Shown piece after piece: positions 1-6,905 of a stretch of 10,422 nucleotides of DNA (position 1 is the stretch's first letter; the number at the start of each line of letters is the position of its first letter). The notes under the pieces were generated by a model. The model made no database searches. It was not told where the DNA came from and was given only the letters and a program-made list of their open reading frames with translations. Origin of the DNA: an uncultured Mucilaginibacter sp. (GTDB taxonomy: Bacteria > Bacteroidota > Bacteroidia > Sphingobacteriales > Sphingobacteriaceae); NCBI GenBank assembly GCA_903885865.1, contig CAISKH010000216.1:1-10422 (forward strand). The letters are read 5' to 3'. A program made the position numbers and the translations under genes.

Positions 1-39
1 GTTGATCTTCTTGCGAAAGCACTGCAAAATGCAAAATAA
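1..39 (+). CDS. Possible 3' tail of a convergent gene
   Basis: Plus-strand frame 1 reads VDLLAKALQNAK and then TAA at 37-39. The codons look coding-like (GCG AAA GCA CTG CAA), and a convergent gene would explain why a terminator and a palindrome sit at 64-150. Twelve residues are too few to identify a family or to exclude chance; frame 2 is also open here to position 51. Confidence 0.25.
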   Translation, partial: VDLLAKALQNAK

Positions 40-63
40 TTTTGGTGAGTAAAATAGTTCGGT

Positions 64-96
64 AGGTTGGGCTGCGTGCTTTTCGCAACCCAACTT
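64..96. repeat. REP-like imperfect palindrome
   Basis: GTTGGGCTGCG (66-76) and CGCAACCCAAC (84-94) form a stem of ten pairs and one C/A mismatch around a 7-base loop, extended outwards by G-T and A-T. It resembles the intergenic GTTGGG...CCCAAC palindromes scattered through many gammaproteobacterial genomes. Only one copy is in this window, so its repeat status is inferred. It could also act as a two-way terminator or mRNA stabiliser between convergent genes. Confidence 0.5.
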
Positions 97-119
97 GATT
101 GCTAAATACACCTTTCTCT

Positions 120-150
120 AAAAAAACAGTCATGGCCTTAAGAGCACGAC
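120..150 (-). terminator. Probable Rho-independent terminator after the last gene
   Basis: On the minus strand, 11 bases after the stop at 162, GTCGTG (150-145) can pair with CATGAC (134-129) as six pairs including one G-U, with a 10-base loop, then TG and seven T (126-120). The stem is short, so strength is uncertain, but its position directly after the last gene fits the end of the transcript. Confidence 0.5.
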
Positions 151-161
151 GCTGTTAATGT

Positions 162-1292
162 TTAAACCGCCAAACATCGACTAATCCCATTAACAAACTG
201 CTCTACCATATTATTTAAGGTATAAATGTCAGCACTAGCAAGCGCAGCATTTTTATAAGTCTCTAATAAATTTTGATCTGCCATCAACGCTAAAATTGCT
301 AAGGCATAGTCTTCGACATTATCGCCTGTCATAATGCCGTTGATCCCTGCTTGCAGATAAGCAATTTCGGGGCTATGCCTTGCACCGGAGGTTGTTGCCA
401 TAACCAATCCGGCACAAAAAGCATCCACAATATGTAAGCCCACTAAGCCGGGATTTAACATAAAATCTGCCATACGAAAATACAAGGCTTTCTGCGTACC
501 TTTAGTCACGCCTAATAAGTGTAGCCAAGGCCGTGAAATAGAGGCCTCACGCATATAAGGCATGGATGGGCCATCACCTAAAACAAGACAATGAAACTCT
601 GGAGATTTATGATGAATGATGTCTATAGACGCAATTAAAAATTCTAATTTTTTATCGGGATACAAAGAACCACAAAAAATACCAACCGGCGCAGTGCTAG
701 CAATACCGAGAGCGTTTCGCTCAAGCGCCAAATCAGCATCAGATACCGTTGCTAATGCCTGCTTAAAAGCACCGGTATCAATAGCATTATTCAGACACGT
801 TATTTGATTAGCGGAATAACCTGCTTTAATTAAAATATCAACAGTCATTTGCGTATAAGCAAACCACCAATCTACCTTTTTAAGTAATAAGGTTTTCCAT
901 TGCTCCCTCAATCCATTAGGGGCATCACTTTGAAAATTGATACCATGGCCCCAATAACCTAATTTACGTTTAGACCATAAGCGACTTAATAATAAAACAT
1001 AATTAGATAGTAACCGACTTTCTTGCATCACTATTACCAAATCAGCATCATGCAAATGCTTAGGTAAGGGCTGCCATAACCAATCACGTTCACCAATTTC
1101 CCAATAGCGATTTTTTACAACATCAGCCCAGGGTAGGGTGCCTACATCATTTTTAACTAATTCGCGCCGTGTTGGTTGGCCGTGCACTAGATGCAATTCA
1201 ATGCCACGAGCAAGACAGCGCTCGCGTAATAGCTCAAACAAACCTAGCCTATAATGCAATAAGCGATGTTGAAGAATAATAACTTTATTCAA
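162..1292 (-). CDS. GT4-like (GT-B) glycosyltransferase with TTG start, last gene of the run
   Basis: There is no ATG near the 5' end. Two in-frame TTG codons lie at 1298 and 1292; the AAAGGA at 1307-1302 is 3 bases from the first and 9 from the second, so 1292 (376 residues, MNKVIILQHRL...) is preferred, while 1298 would overlap the previous stop as TTGA. Numbering from 1298 (378 residues): VIILQHRLLHYRLGLFELL (6-24), ADLVIVMQESRLL (85-97), GYWGHGIN (114-121), C-domain start FCGSLYPDKKLEFLI (208-222), VLGDGP (239-244) and LNPGLVGLHIVDAFCAGLV (281-299). At the E-x7-E site the residues are G284 and D292, so neither glutamate is present; I believe the PGLVGL..VDAF form is a recurring subfamily variant rather than decay, since the rest is intact. 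About 45% GC, clearly richer than the middle of the window. Followed by a terminator-like hairpin. Confidence 0.85.
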   Translation of the reverse strand: MNKVIILQHRLLHYRLGLFELLRERCLARGIELHLVHGQPTRRELVKNDVGTLPWADVVKNRYWEIGERDWLWQPLPKHLHDADLVIVMQESRLLSNYVLLLSRLWSKRKLGYWGHGINFQSDAPNGLREQWKTLLLKKVDWWFAYTQMTVDILIKAGYSANQITCLNNAIDTGAFKQALATVSDADLALERNALGIASTAPVGIFCGSLYPDKKLEFLIASIDIIHHKSPEFHCLVLGDGPSMPYMREASISRPWLHLLGVTKGTQKALYFRMADFMLNPGLVGLHIVDAFCAGLVMATTSGARHSPEIAYLQAGINGIMTGDNVEDYALAILALMADQNLLETYKNAALASADIYTLNNMVEQFVNGISRCLAV

Positions 1293-1294
1293 AC

Positions 1295-1912
1295 TCAAAT
1301 ATCCTTTGAACTGGGTTCAATGATGCAATAATCATAACCCTTCTCTGAAAAAATAAATCGACCCTCATTAATGGCTTGCTCATGTTTTACAATTAGCTCA
1401 GCATCATCAAATCTTTGCCCAACTACTTTAGCTGGAACACCTGCTGCAATGGAATAGGCGGGTATGTCACGGGTTACAACACTACCAGCCGCCACAATCG
1501 CACCCTTACCAATAACAACACCTGTTAACACAATAGCCCCGTAACCCAACCAAACGTCATCTTCAATCACAGCAACTTCATTAGCAAATGGACTGGGTAA
1601 TGTTTGGCTTGCTACCCAAGGGGCAAAGCGAACAGGATAACCCACCGCAGAAAAATCGTGATCATGTCGACCAATAATAGCTACCCGATTAGCAATGAGA
1701 CAGAAATTGCCAATAGAACAATTAGCTTCTATATGCACTTGTTTACCGATATAGACACAATCACCAATAGTTAAGCGTTTAGGTGCCCAAAGAGTTGTGC
1801 CTTTGCCCACATGCAAGTCTCTTCCATAAAATAGATAAGACGACTTACCTGCCACTGCAAGCCAAGTTTGTGCTCGCCTAAGGGCGGCAAGGATCGTTTT
1901 TATGAGTGTCAT
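1295..1912 (-). CDS. WcaF/Maa-type hexapeptide acetyltransferase
   Basis: 205-residue left-handed beta-helix acetyltransferase using acetyl-CoA. After a basic N-terminus (1-30), hexapeptide turns run from about 31 to 80 (IGDCVYIGKQVHIEANCSIGNFCLIANRV in steps), interrupted by the active-site loop IIGRHDHDFSAVGYP (79-93) with candidate catalytic His83 or His85, then DDVWLGYGAIVLTGVVIGKG (118-137) and AAGSVVTRDIPAYSIAAGVP (141-160). A short C-terminal extension (165-205) closes the domain. The layout matches colanic-acid WcaF and maltose/galactoside acetyltransferases more than the CatB type found at 6182-6859, so the two enzymes in the locus probably modify different positions or sugars. The start is coupled to the GT4 stop by ATGA with no good SD; the stop overlaps a TTG of the next gene. 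Confidence 0.88.
   Translation of the reverse strand: MTLIKTILAALRRAQTWLAVAGKSSYLFYGRDLHVGKGTTLWAPKRLTIGDCVYIGKQVHIEANCSIGNFCLIANRVAIIGRHDHDFSAVGYPVRFAPWVASQTLPSPFANEVAVIEDDVWLGYGAIVLTGVVIGKGAIVAAGSVVTRDIPAYSIAAGVPAKVVGQRFDDAELIVKHEQAINEGRFIFSEKGYDYCIIEPSSKDI
1302..1307 (-). promoter_or_regulatory. Shine-Dalgarno deciding a TTG start
   Basis: AAAGGA on the minus strand, inside the end of the acetyltransferase gene. It stands 9 bases before TTG 1292 and 3 before TTG 1298, so it favours 1292 as the start of the last glycosyltransferase. It is among the better ribosome binding sites in the window. Confidence 0.5.
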
Positions 1913-3045
1913 GATTGTTCTAATAAAGGGTAAACTGAAGAAACGGCATCAATAATTCCGTTAGCGGCTGATTCATAATTATATGCCTGCACTTTCGATA
2001 AGCCGTTCATCGCGAGTTGAAAGCGTAACTCCTCGTTACTGAGTAACTCAGAGGCATGCGCAACCCATGATGCTAGATTGAGATCCAATACATAGCCGTT
2101 TTCTCCATGAATAATTAGATCATTAGCCGCACCTGCATGTGGACTAATTAATACAGCCTGACCTGCGGCACAAGCTTCATTAGCGACTACACCCCAAGGA
2201 TCCCAAGACGAAGGAAACAAAAAAACTTTGGCAGAGCAATAAACTTGGGGCAAGACATCTTGTTGCAGAAAACCAAGAAAAATAACTTCAACAAAATCTT
2301 CCTTCGTAGTGGCATAGAGCTTTGCTTCCTCAAGTAATGGTCCAGCGCCCAGCATTATAAGCGAAACTTTACGCTTTAAAAGTTTGGCCACGCCCACAGC
2401 AACCTCTATAGCAAACAAAGGATTTTTTTCAGGTGAAAAACGTCCCGAAAACATTAAATCAAAAGTCTGTTTGCCTGAGTCTAACGGGTGAAATTCAGAG
2501 TTGTTAGCGCATAAATGCGATATAAATACTGAGGCACGGTTAATGCCATAGCTATCATAAAGACAGAATGAGCCCAGGCTTGCACCTATAAAGGCATTAG
2601 AATGCGCATAAATGACACGGCGAACGATACGATGAATAACACCCAGTGTTTTTTCAGACTCCAATGTGCCATCTGTCATGGGTATATGGATTTTTTTATA
2701 AAACATCGCATAGCCAAAAGCAAATATAAAGGTAGGATTAAAACCGGTGGTAATGATCACATCTGGATTAAATTTTCTTAATGGGCTAAAAACATCAAAA
2801 TTAAAATGGATAAATCTTTTTTTCCAAGTGAGTGTCTTATTTTTAAGATACTCATAGTCAAAACCCTTTAGATCCAACACCCAGTCACGATTACCTTCTT
2901 TTACAGTACAAAAAAAAACTTTAAAGTTTTCGTTACCATAGTGCTGAGTCAATTGCTGAAAAATTGGAATGCGGTAAGGGGCGGGCATATTGGTGACTAT
3001 GGCCAAGCGTAGCGATTTATTAAGGCCTAGATTATTTTCATTCAT
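1909..3045 (-). CDS. GT4 family glycosyltransferase
   Basis: GT-B fold transferase, 378 residues from ATG 3045. The frame continues up to a TTG at 3069, but that codon lies inside the end of the previous gene, so the ATG, 11 bases after that stop, is preferred. Numbering from it: N-terminal strand LRLAIVTNMPAPYRIPIF (12-29), a TTGFNP loop (99-104), TDGTLESEKT (124-133), the C-domain start FSGRFSPEKNP (199-209), LGAGPL (232-237) and FLFPSSWDPWGVVANEACAAG (275-295). The family's E-x7-E motif appears as D282-x7-E290, so the first glutamate is an aspartate while the nucleotide-facing glutamate is kept. A retaining transferase using a nucleotide sugar at the cytoplasmic face is expected. The stop overlaps the next gene in ATGA (1912-1909). 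Confidence 0.9.
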   Translation of the reverse strand: MNENNLGLNKSLRLAIVTNMPAPYRIPIFQQLTQHYGNENFKVFFCTVKEGNRDWVLDLKGFDYEYLKNKTLTWKKRFIHFNFDVFSPLRKFNPDVIITTGFNPTFIFAFGYAMFYKKIHIPMTDGTLESEKTLGVIHRIVRRVIYAHSNAFIGASLGSFCLYDSYGINRASVFISHLCANNSEFHPLDSGKQTFDLMFSGRFSPEKNPLFAIEVAVGVAKLLKRKVSLIMLGAGPLLEEAKLYATTKEDFVEVIFLGFLQQDVLPQVYCSAKVFLFPSSWDPWGVVANEACAAGQAVLISPHAGAANDLIIHGENGYVLDLNLASWVAHASELLSNEELRFQLAMNGLSKVQAYNYESAANGIIDAVSSVYPLLEQS

Positions 3046-3056
3046 CTTAGTGTTAT

Positions 3057-3947
3057 TTACCAATAACAACCGTTTTCAACTTTATTGGCATCGATCGGCA
3101 CATCTTCAGGGGCAGGTCTTACCCAATGATCATTATAAAAAGAAGATATTATTGGATGCTCATCCCAGCGCTTTCCCTTAATACCGAAGAGAATTTGCGT
3201 AGCACCACCTAAATGAATGGCTTTTTTACCGCTACGTTTCACATGGGCTGCCAAGGGAAATCCATAAGCGCCACAGCCGATAATAGCGACATCATAATCC
3301 TTAGCATCAATAGCCGCTTTCATCGAATCCAGCGCGTCAAACCAGTTATTAAATTCACTTTTACTGCCTGCAATAGATTGTACTGCCTTAACTGTTTCTA
3401 GCGATTTAAATTGAGGAAGTACTCGTTGGTCTTTAAAAATCAACGCCCTGTTCTGATGGTACTGGCGTTCTATGGTTGTATTAAATGGATGTACCACCAG
3501 CACTTTAAGGCCTTCCAAAACCTCAGACCAAGGATTTTTAGAATAATAGGGTTCTAAGGCTGTAAATTCTATCCGTGGTGCTTCAGGGAAATTTTTTACT
3601 AGAAATTTTTCTTCATAACGTGATGAAACAAGGATATCCAAAAGCTTCATATCGTTGATCATTAAATTGGAAAATTCATTGATGCTATCGGGTGATACTG
3701 AAAAAAAACCAGCATTGTTTCTGAGTTTTTTAAAAAGATTATCACGTATTAATAATTTAATACTGGATGGCATTGATGGATATAAGGTGCCAACAATCTC
3801 AGAGGAACCAAACCTAGCAATCATTGATGGTTTATTTTCCAGTAACTCTGCTCGTATCATTTCTGAATGGATACCATCACTGAATATTGGCTTAAAGTAA
3901 GGTGTTTTTTTTAAAAAATTATTTAGGTTCATGGGCGAGAGTCTCAT
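3057..3947 (-). CDS. GT-D-like putative glycosyltransferase, paralogue 2
   Basis: 296 residues from ATG 3947; an internal ATG at 3932 (MNLNNF) is equally possible and has a weak GAGA nine bases upstream, whereas 3947 has none. Motifs: MIARFGSSE (42-50), AGFFSVSPDSI (79-89), LEPYYSKNPW (131-140), LKVLVVHPF (147-155), VQSIAGSKSEFNNWF (189-203), IIGCGAYGFPLA (222-233), HLGGATQILFGIKGKRW (245-261), HWVRP (274-278), C-terminal ENGCYW. It is a paralogue of the protein at 6906-7874 and shares its order of motifs and unusual tail, but has a shorter region between RFGSSE and GFF. As in the paralogue, the GT-D DxE acid is absent (S-S-E). Soluble, no signal. Lies 27 bases after the GT2 gene and 11 bases before the following ATG. 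Glycosyl transfer is inferred from fold resemblance and neighbours only. Confidence 0.65.
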   Translation of the reverse strand: MRLSPMNLNNFLKKTPYFKPIFSDGIHSEMIRAELLENKPSMIARFGSSEIVGTLYPSMPSSIKLLIRDNLFKKLRNNAGFFSVSPDSINEFSNLMINDMKLLDILVSSRYEEKFLVKNFPEAPRIEFTALEPYYSKNPWSEVLEGLKVLVVHPFNTTIERQYHQNRALIFKDQRVLPQFKSLETVKAVQSIAGSKSEFNNWFDALDSMKAAIDAKDYDVAIIGCGAYGFPLAAHVKRSGKKAIHLGGATQILFGIKGKRWDEHPIISSFYNDHWVRPAPEDVPIDANKVENGCYW

Positions 3948-3974
3948 TTATAAAATTTCAAATTAATCAATGCA

Positions 3975-4811
3975 TTAGTGCTTTAATTTTCCCCATAACG
4001 TTGGAAAGAATAATCTCACATGCATAGAAATTAAACATTTAAAGGTAATTAACAGACCATAATGACGTAAGACAAAACGAGAATAATAATAAGGCTGGTT
4101 ATTACCCAAAGGTGAATATAAAGAGCGGATTCTTTTGCTCAATGGCACTGCGGCCAAGCACCATTGCGGCAAGCTATCATGTGCTTCACAATAAGCCAAA
4201 AATCCTGGCGCTATTAAGGACTTTATATCTTTTTGTGCCGCTCTAAGGCCGTAATCCATATCACCAATTGCATGATGAAACAAAGGATCAATAGTGCCTA
4301 CTTGTTGATAAACATACTTTGGTATTAACACACAATTACCATGGAAGTTATGAGCTTGTCGTAATGTATCTGTAGGTGCAATTAATTCACCTGTCGCTAA
4401 AAAACCAGAATAAGTTAACTCACCGCTAAGCTCTGAACAGCTGGCAGCAACAATGATAGCTTTATGTTCGGTAGCATCGGCTGCCGATAACATCTGCGTT
4501 AAATTGTTTTTGAAAATATACGTATCGTCATTTAGCCAATAATAGTAATCATAATCTTTGTTTTGTAGGGCTGTTTGCCATGCCTTGTGCATGCCTCGCG
4601 TCCAAAACAGATTGCCATTACCCATGATGATGTTGACTTGCGGGTAATTTTCTTTTACAACACTAGCTGTACCATCGGTACTGCCATCGTCTACCAGAAA
4701 CACCTCTAGCGAATAACCCTCAAGTAAACTACTGTTAAAAAGTGCTTCTAGGCAGGCTAAGGTTTTATCTTTACGGTTATGGCAAGTTATTAGGGTGGCG
4801 ATTGTTTTCAT
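3975..4811 (-). CDS. GT2 family glycosyltransferase
   Basis: 278-residue GT-A fold transferase. The N-terminal strand IATLITCHNRKDKTLACLEAL (4-24) is followed by FLVDDGSTDGTA (38-49) for nucleotide binding, MGNGNLFWTRGMHKAW (63-78), and the metal-binding YWLNDDTYIF (91-100), where N-D-D stands for DxD. FHGNCVLIP (156-164) and AIGDMDYGLRAA (181-192) match the acceptor loop and catalytic-base region, with the aspartates of GDMD in the place of the more usual ED. The C-terminal 25 residues are hydrophobic/basic and may touch the membrane. This is the WbbL-like group often annotated as rhamnosyltransferase, but the sugar cannot be read from sequence. The start overlaps the polymerase stop (ATGA, 4811-4808) and has a GAGGG Shine-Dalgarno four bases upstream, so coupled translation is likely. 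Confidence 0.9.
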   Translation of the reverse strand: MKTIATLITCHNRKDKTLACLEALFNSSLLEGYSLEVFLVDDGSTDGTASVVKENYPQVNIIMGNGNLFWTRGMHKAWQTALQNKDYDYYYWLNDDTYIFKNNLTQMLSAADATEHKAIIVAASCSELSGELTYSGFLATGELIAPTDTLRQAHNFHGNCVLIPKYVYQQVGTIDPLFHHAIGDMDYGLRAAQKDIKSLIAPGFLAYCEAHDSLPQWCLAAVPLSKRIRSLYSPLGNNQPYYYSRFVLRHYGLLITFKCLISMHVRLFFPTLWGKLKH

Positions 4812-6076
4812 TTTGCCCTCAGTCTTTTATCAAAAATGCCTTGTACCCAGTATTCAAATTCTTTATTAGTCATAGCTCTAAATGATTTAGAAAAACACAT
4901 GCCTATCATTAGCCAAAGAAACATATAGTTTAAAGAAAGGACATTAAAATCTTCAATCCAAGCATATAGCCAGCGAAAGGTGACAAATAAGCCCACTATT
5001 TTTATATAAATATTATTCGAGTGCTGGACAGCTAAATAAGAAGCCTTGTAAAACACAATACAATAAAGAACAACACCGATAAGCCCACTCCATGTGAATA
5101 TGTTTAGAATAGATACTTCATTAGATCGGCGTTCCCCACGGCCAGTATCATCCTCATCACCAAACCACTGGCTTTCATAGCCCCTGGCTGGACTTCGACC
5201 TACCCACCATTCATTATATTTATTTGCTGTTTCTAAAACTTCAACATATATAAAGGTACGAGTATCGGCTTTAAGATCCTCATCAACACTTTCACCAAAT
5301 TCATTTTGTTTGGTTGTTGAGGACTCAGAATGAATATAATCGTCCATTTTATAAATATTAAAAACATCGGCTATAGCTAAAGAAAATAATAAAATAGGCA
5401 GTATAATTAATAGCTTACGCGCCGATTCCATGATTGAAGTTGATAGTATTCCTCTTAAGTAATAAATTAAGCTAAAAACAATCGGTACAGTAAATTTAAT
5501 AACGTTGCTACGCGCCCCTAAGTCAGCGAGGACTACAAAAACGGTCAAGGTTAAAACAATTATTTTCCAGTTCCTAGTAAGAGAGGGAAGAAATAGCAAA
5601 AGATAACCAATAGGCATTAAATAATAGCCATAGGCATCATTAGATATAAAAGGAATAAATATGATAAAAAGAGGGAGGATGTATTTTATATAATAGCTGT
5701 ACAAGGCTTGAATCACTGTTGGCTTACAAACTATATAAGCGATTACGGGTAACAATAGCCCCATTGAGTTATAAACCAAGCCTTTCCAATCCCAATAATT
5801 TTCAGCAATAAAGCAGCCACGGACAAGGCTAAAAAAATTCCAAAATAAATATAATTTTACGGTAAGTAATAAATCCCTATCTGCTTTATCAGATAAAAGC
5901 TTGATAGATGAAAAAAAGATTAAAAATACAACAGCTATTATTAACCACCAAATTACAACGATATTAATGAGTGTTATAACATTACCTAGTGTACTTGGGT
6001 ACGGTAATATGGTGTATATGCTTATCGGTAAAAGAGTGTAGGTGATATTTTTTATCGCTTGTTGTTTTTTATTCAT
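4808..6076 (-). CDS. wzy: Wzy-like O-antigen/polysaccharide polymerase
   Basis: 422-residue integral membrane protein, mostly hydrophobic, with segments near 12-27, 33-56, 100-117, 121-145, 150-166, 171-189, 193-209, 221-238, 328-346, 355-373 and 378-396. A single large polar loop (about 239-325), presumably periplasmic, carries GRSPARGYESQW (293-304) and GRGERRSNEVSILN (312-325) directly before a helix ending in GLIG, the layout typical of O-antigen polymerases and the related WaaL ligases; the conserved arginines of the loop are the usual candidates for gripping the glycan. Sequence conservation in Wzy proteins is low, so the call rests on topology, loop placement and the flippase/transferase neighbours; a ligase is the main alternative but usually sits elsewhere. 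Start ATG at 6076 lacks an SD and is preceded by a 105-base spacer. Very AT-rich (about 25-32% GC in counted lines). Stop overlaps the next gene's start in ATGA. Confidence 0.8.
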   Translation of the reverse strand: MNKKQQAIKNITYTLLPISIYTILPYPSTLGNVITLINIVVIWWLIIAVVFLIFFSSIKLLSDKADRDLLLTVKLYLFWNFFSLVRGCFIAENYWDWKGLVYNSMGLLLPVIAYIVCKPTVIQALYSYYIKYILPLFIIFIPFISNDAYGYYLMPIGYLLLFLPSLTRNWKIIVLTLTVFVVLADLGARSNVIKFTVPIVFSLIYYLRGILSTSIMESARKLLIILPILLFSLAIADVFNIYKMDDYIHSESSTTKQNEFGESVDEDLKADTRTFIYVEVLETANKYNEWWVGRSPARGYESQWFGDEDDTGRGERRSNEVSILNIFTWSGLIGVVLYCIVFYKASYLAVQHSNNIYIKIVGLFVTFRWLYAWIEDFNVLSLNYMFLWLMIGMCFSKSFRAMTNKEFEYWVQGIFDKRLRAK

Positions 6077-6122
6077 TTGTGATTTATTGTTTATTTAATT
6101 TGACTGTATTCCACATCAATAT
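6067..6122 (-). repeat. Shared leader, copy in front of the polymerase
   Basis: Minus strand: ATATTGATGTGG (6122-6111), 30 unmatched bases, then ACAAATGAATAAAA (6080-6067) covering the polymerase start codon. Both blocks recur exactly, in the same order and orientation, at the start of the GT-D-like gene (7906-7865), although the two proteins are unrelated after the first residues. Confidence 0.6.
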
Positions 6123-6181
6123 TACTTAGAATGGAATATCTCAGTAACAACTGTACAAGCGATTACTTAAGGTTATTTTAA
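6077..6181 (-). other. Longest internal spacer of the run (105 bases)
   Basis: Non-coding gap between the CatB-type acetyltransferase stop and the polymerase start. It holds a perfect 7-base inverted repeat, TATTCCA (6107-6113) and TGGAATA (6132-6138), separated by 18 bases, and the upstream half of the leader shared with the 7874 gene. I see no convincing sigma-70 promoter and no terminator with a T-run, so the gap may be a join between modules or may hold a promoter I cannot recognise. Confidence 0.4.
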
Positions 6182-6859
6182 TCATAGTCGATTTAATTCC
6201 TGACTTCGTTTGTGTATTTCATTTAACGGCCATGCCCACCATTGTAACTTTAGCAGTTCTTCAATTTTTTCTGGCGAAAATCTATAGCGTATAACTTTTG
6301 CAGGTATGCCACCGACAATTGCATAAGCAGGAATATCTTTTGTCACTACCGCTCCAGCCGCAATTATTGCACCATCGTTAATCTTGACTCCATCCATGAC
6401 TATTGCTCTTGCACCAATCCAAACATCATTGCCAATTTCAATTGATTGGTATTCATTAAATCCCGAGTCTACATCGATCAACTTTATATTAAGGGGGTTA
6501 TTTATTCGGTAAAAAATAGGTGAAGTTGAAAAATTCTCTATAGGGTGTGCACCCAAACCAATAAATACATCATTCGCAATCGAGCAAAACGAAGCAATAG
6601 TGGCATTCTGTATGATTGCGTTCTTGCCTACATAGCTGTATGAATTTATGGTGCTATTTAAAATTAGACAGTTTTCTAGTATATGGCAGCTATGTTCAAT
6701 TTTCGATGTTGGGTTGATACAACACTTTCGGTCAATCAAAGAACCCTTAAATCTCAATGAATTGTGAAGGTCTCTTGCACCCTCAACAGCGAGTTCTTTG
6801 AGCTTAATTAGCAAACCTAAAGGCAATAATAGTATTCTTAATAATTTATTGATTAGCAT
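6182..6859 (-). CDS. CatB/XAT-type hexapeptide-repeat acetyltransferase
   Basis: 225 residues from the ATG at 6859. The frame is open upstream to 7009, but those 50 codons lie mostly inside the 3' end of the preceding gene and look nothing like the family, so I reject the longer form; the chosen start leaves a 46-base gap and begins MLINKLLRILLLPLG, as relatives do. Left-handed beta-helix repeats run from about 47 to 107 and 138 to 190. The loop GLGAHPIENFSTSPIF (101-116) carries the expected catalytic His105; IGNDVWIGARAIVMDGV (142-158), AGAVVTKDIPAYAIVGGIPAKVI (168-190) and the closing FSPEKIEELLKLQWWAWP (194-211) are hallmarks of the xenobiotic/CatB branch. In a polysaccharide locus this most likely O-acetylates a sugar, or N-acetylates an amino sugar, with acetyl-CoA. 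No good Shine-Dalgarno precedes the start. Confidence 0.85.
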   Translation of the reverse strand: MLINKLLRILLLPLGLLIKLKELAVEGARDLHNSLRFKGSLIDRKCCINPTSKIEHSCHILENCLILNSTINSYSYVGKNAIIQNATIASFCSIANDVFIGLGAHPIENFSTSPIFYRINNPLNIKLIDVDSGFNEYQSIEIGNDVWIGARAIVMDGVKINDGAIIAAGAVVTKDIPAYAIVGGIPAKVIRYRFSPEKIEELLKLQWWAWPLNEIHKRSQELNRL

Positions 6860-6905
6860 ATTAGAAATGTATTTGTAATGAAGATTACTAGCAAAAAACC
6901 TATTA

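Noticed and set aside
616..807. 63-codon open frame on the plus strand
   Set aside because: Lies antisense inside the intact last glycosyltransferase gene; no family character or ribosome site.
2990..3401. Plus-strand open frames of about 62 codons (2990-3181, 3213-3401)
   Set aside because: Antisense to the GT4 and GT-D-like coding sequences; compositions are unlike proteins of the locus.
3655..3900. 81-codon plus-strand open frame
   Set aside because: Entirely antisense to the conserved N-terminal half of GT-D-like paralogue 2.
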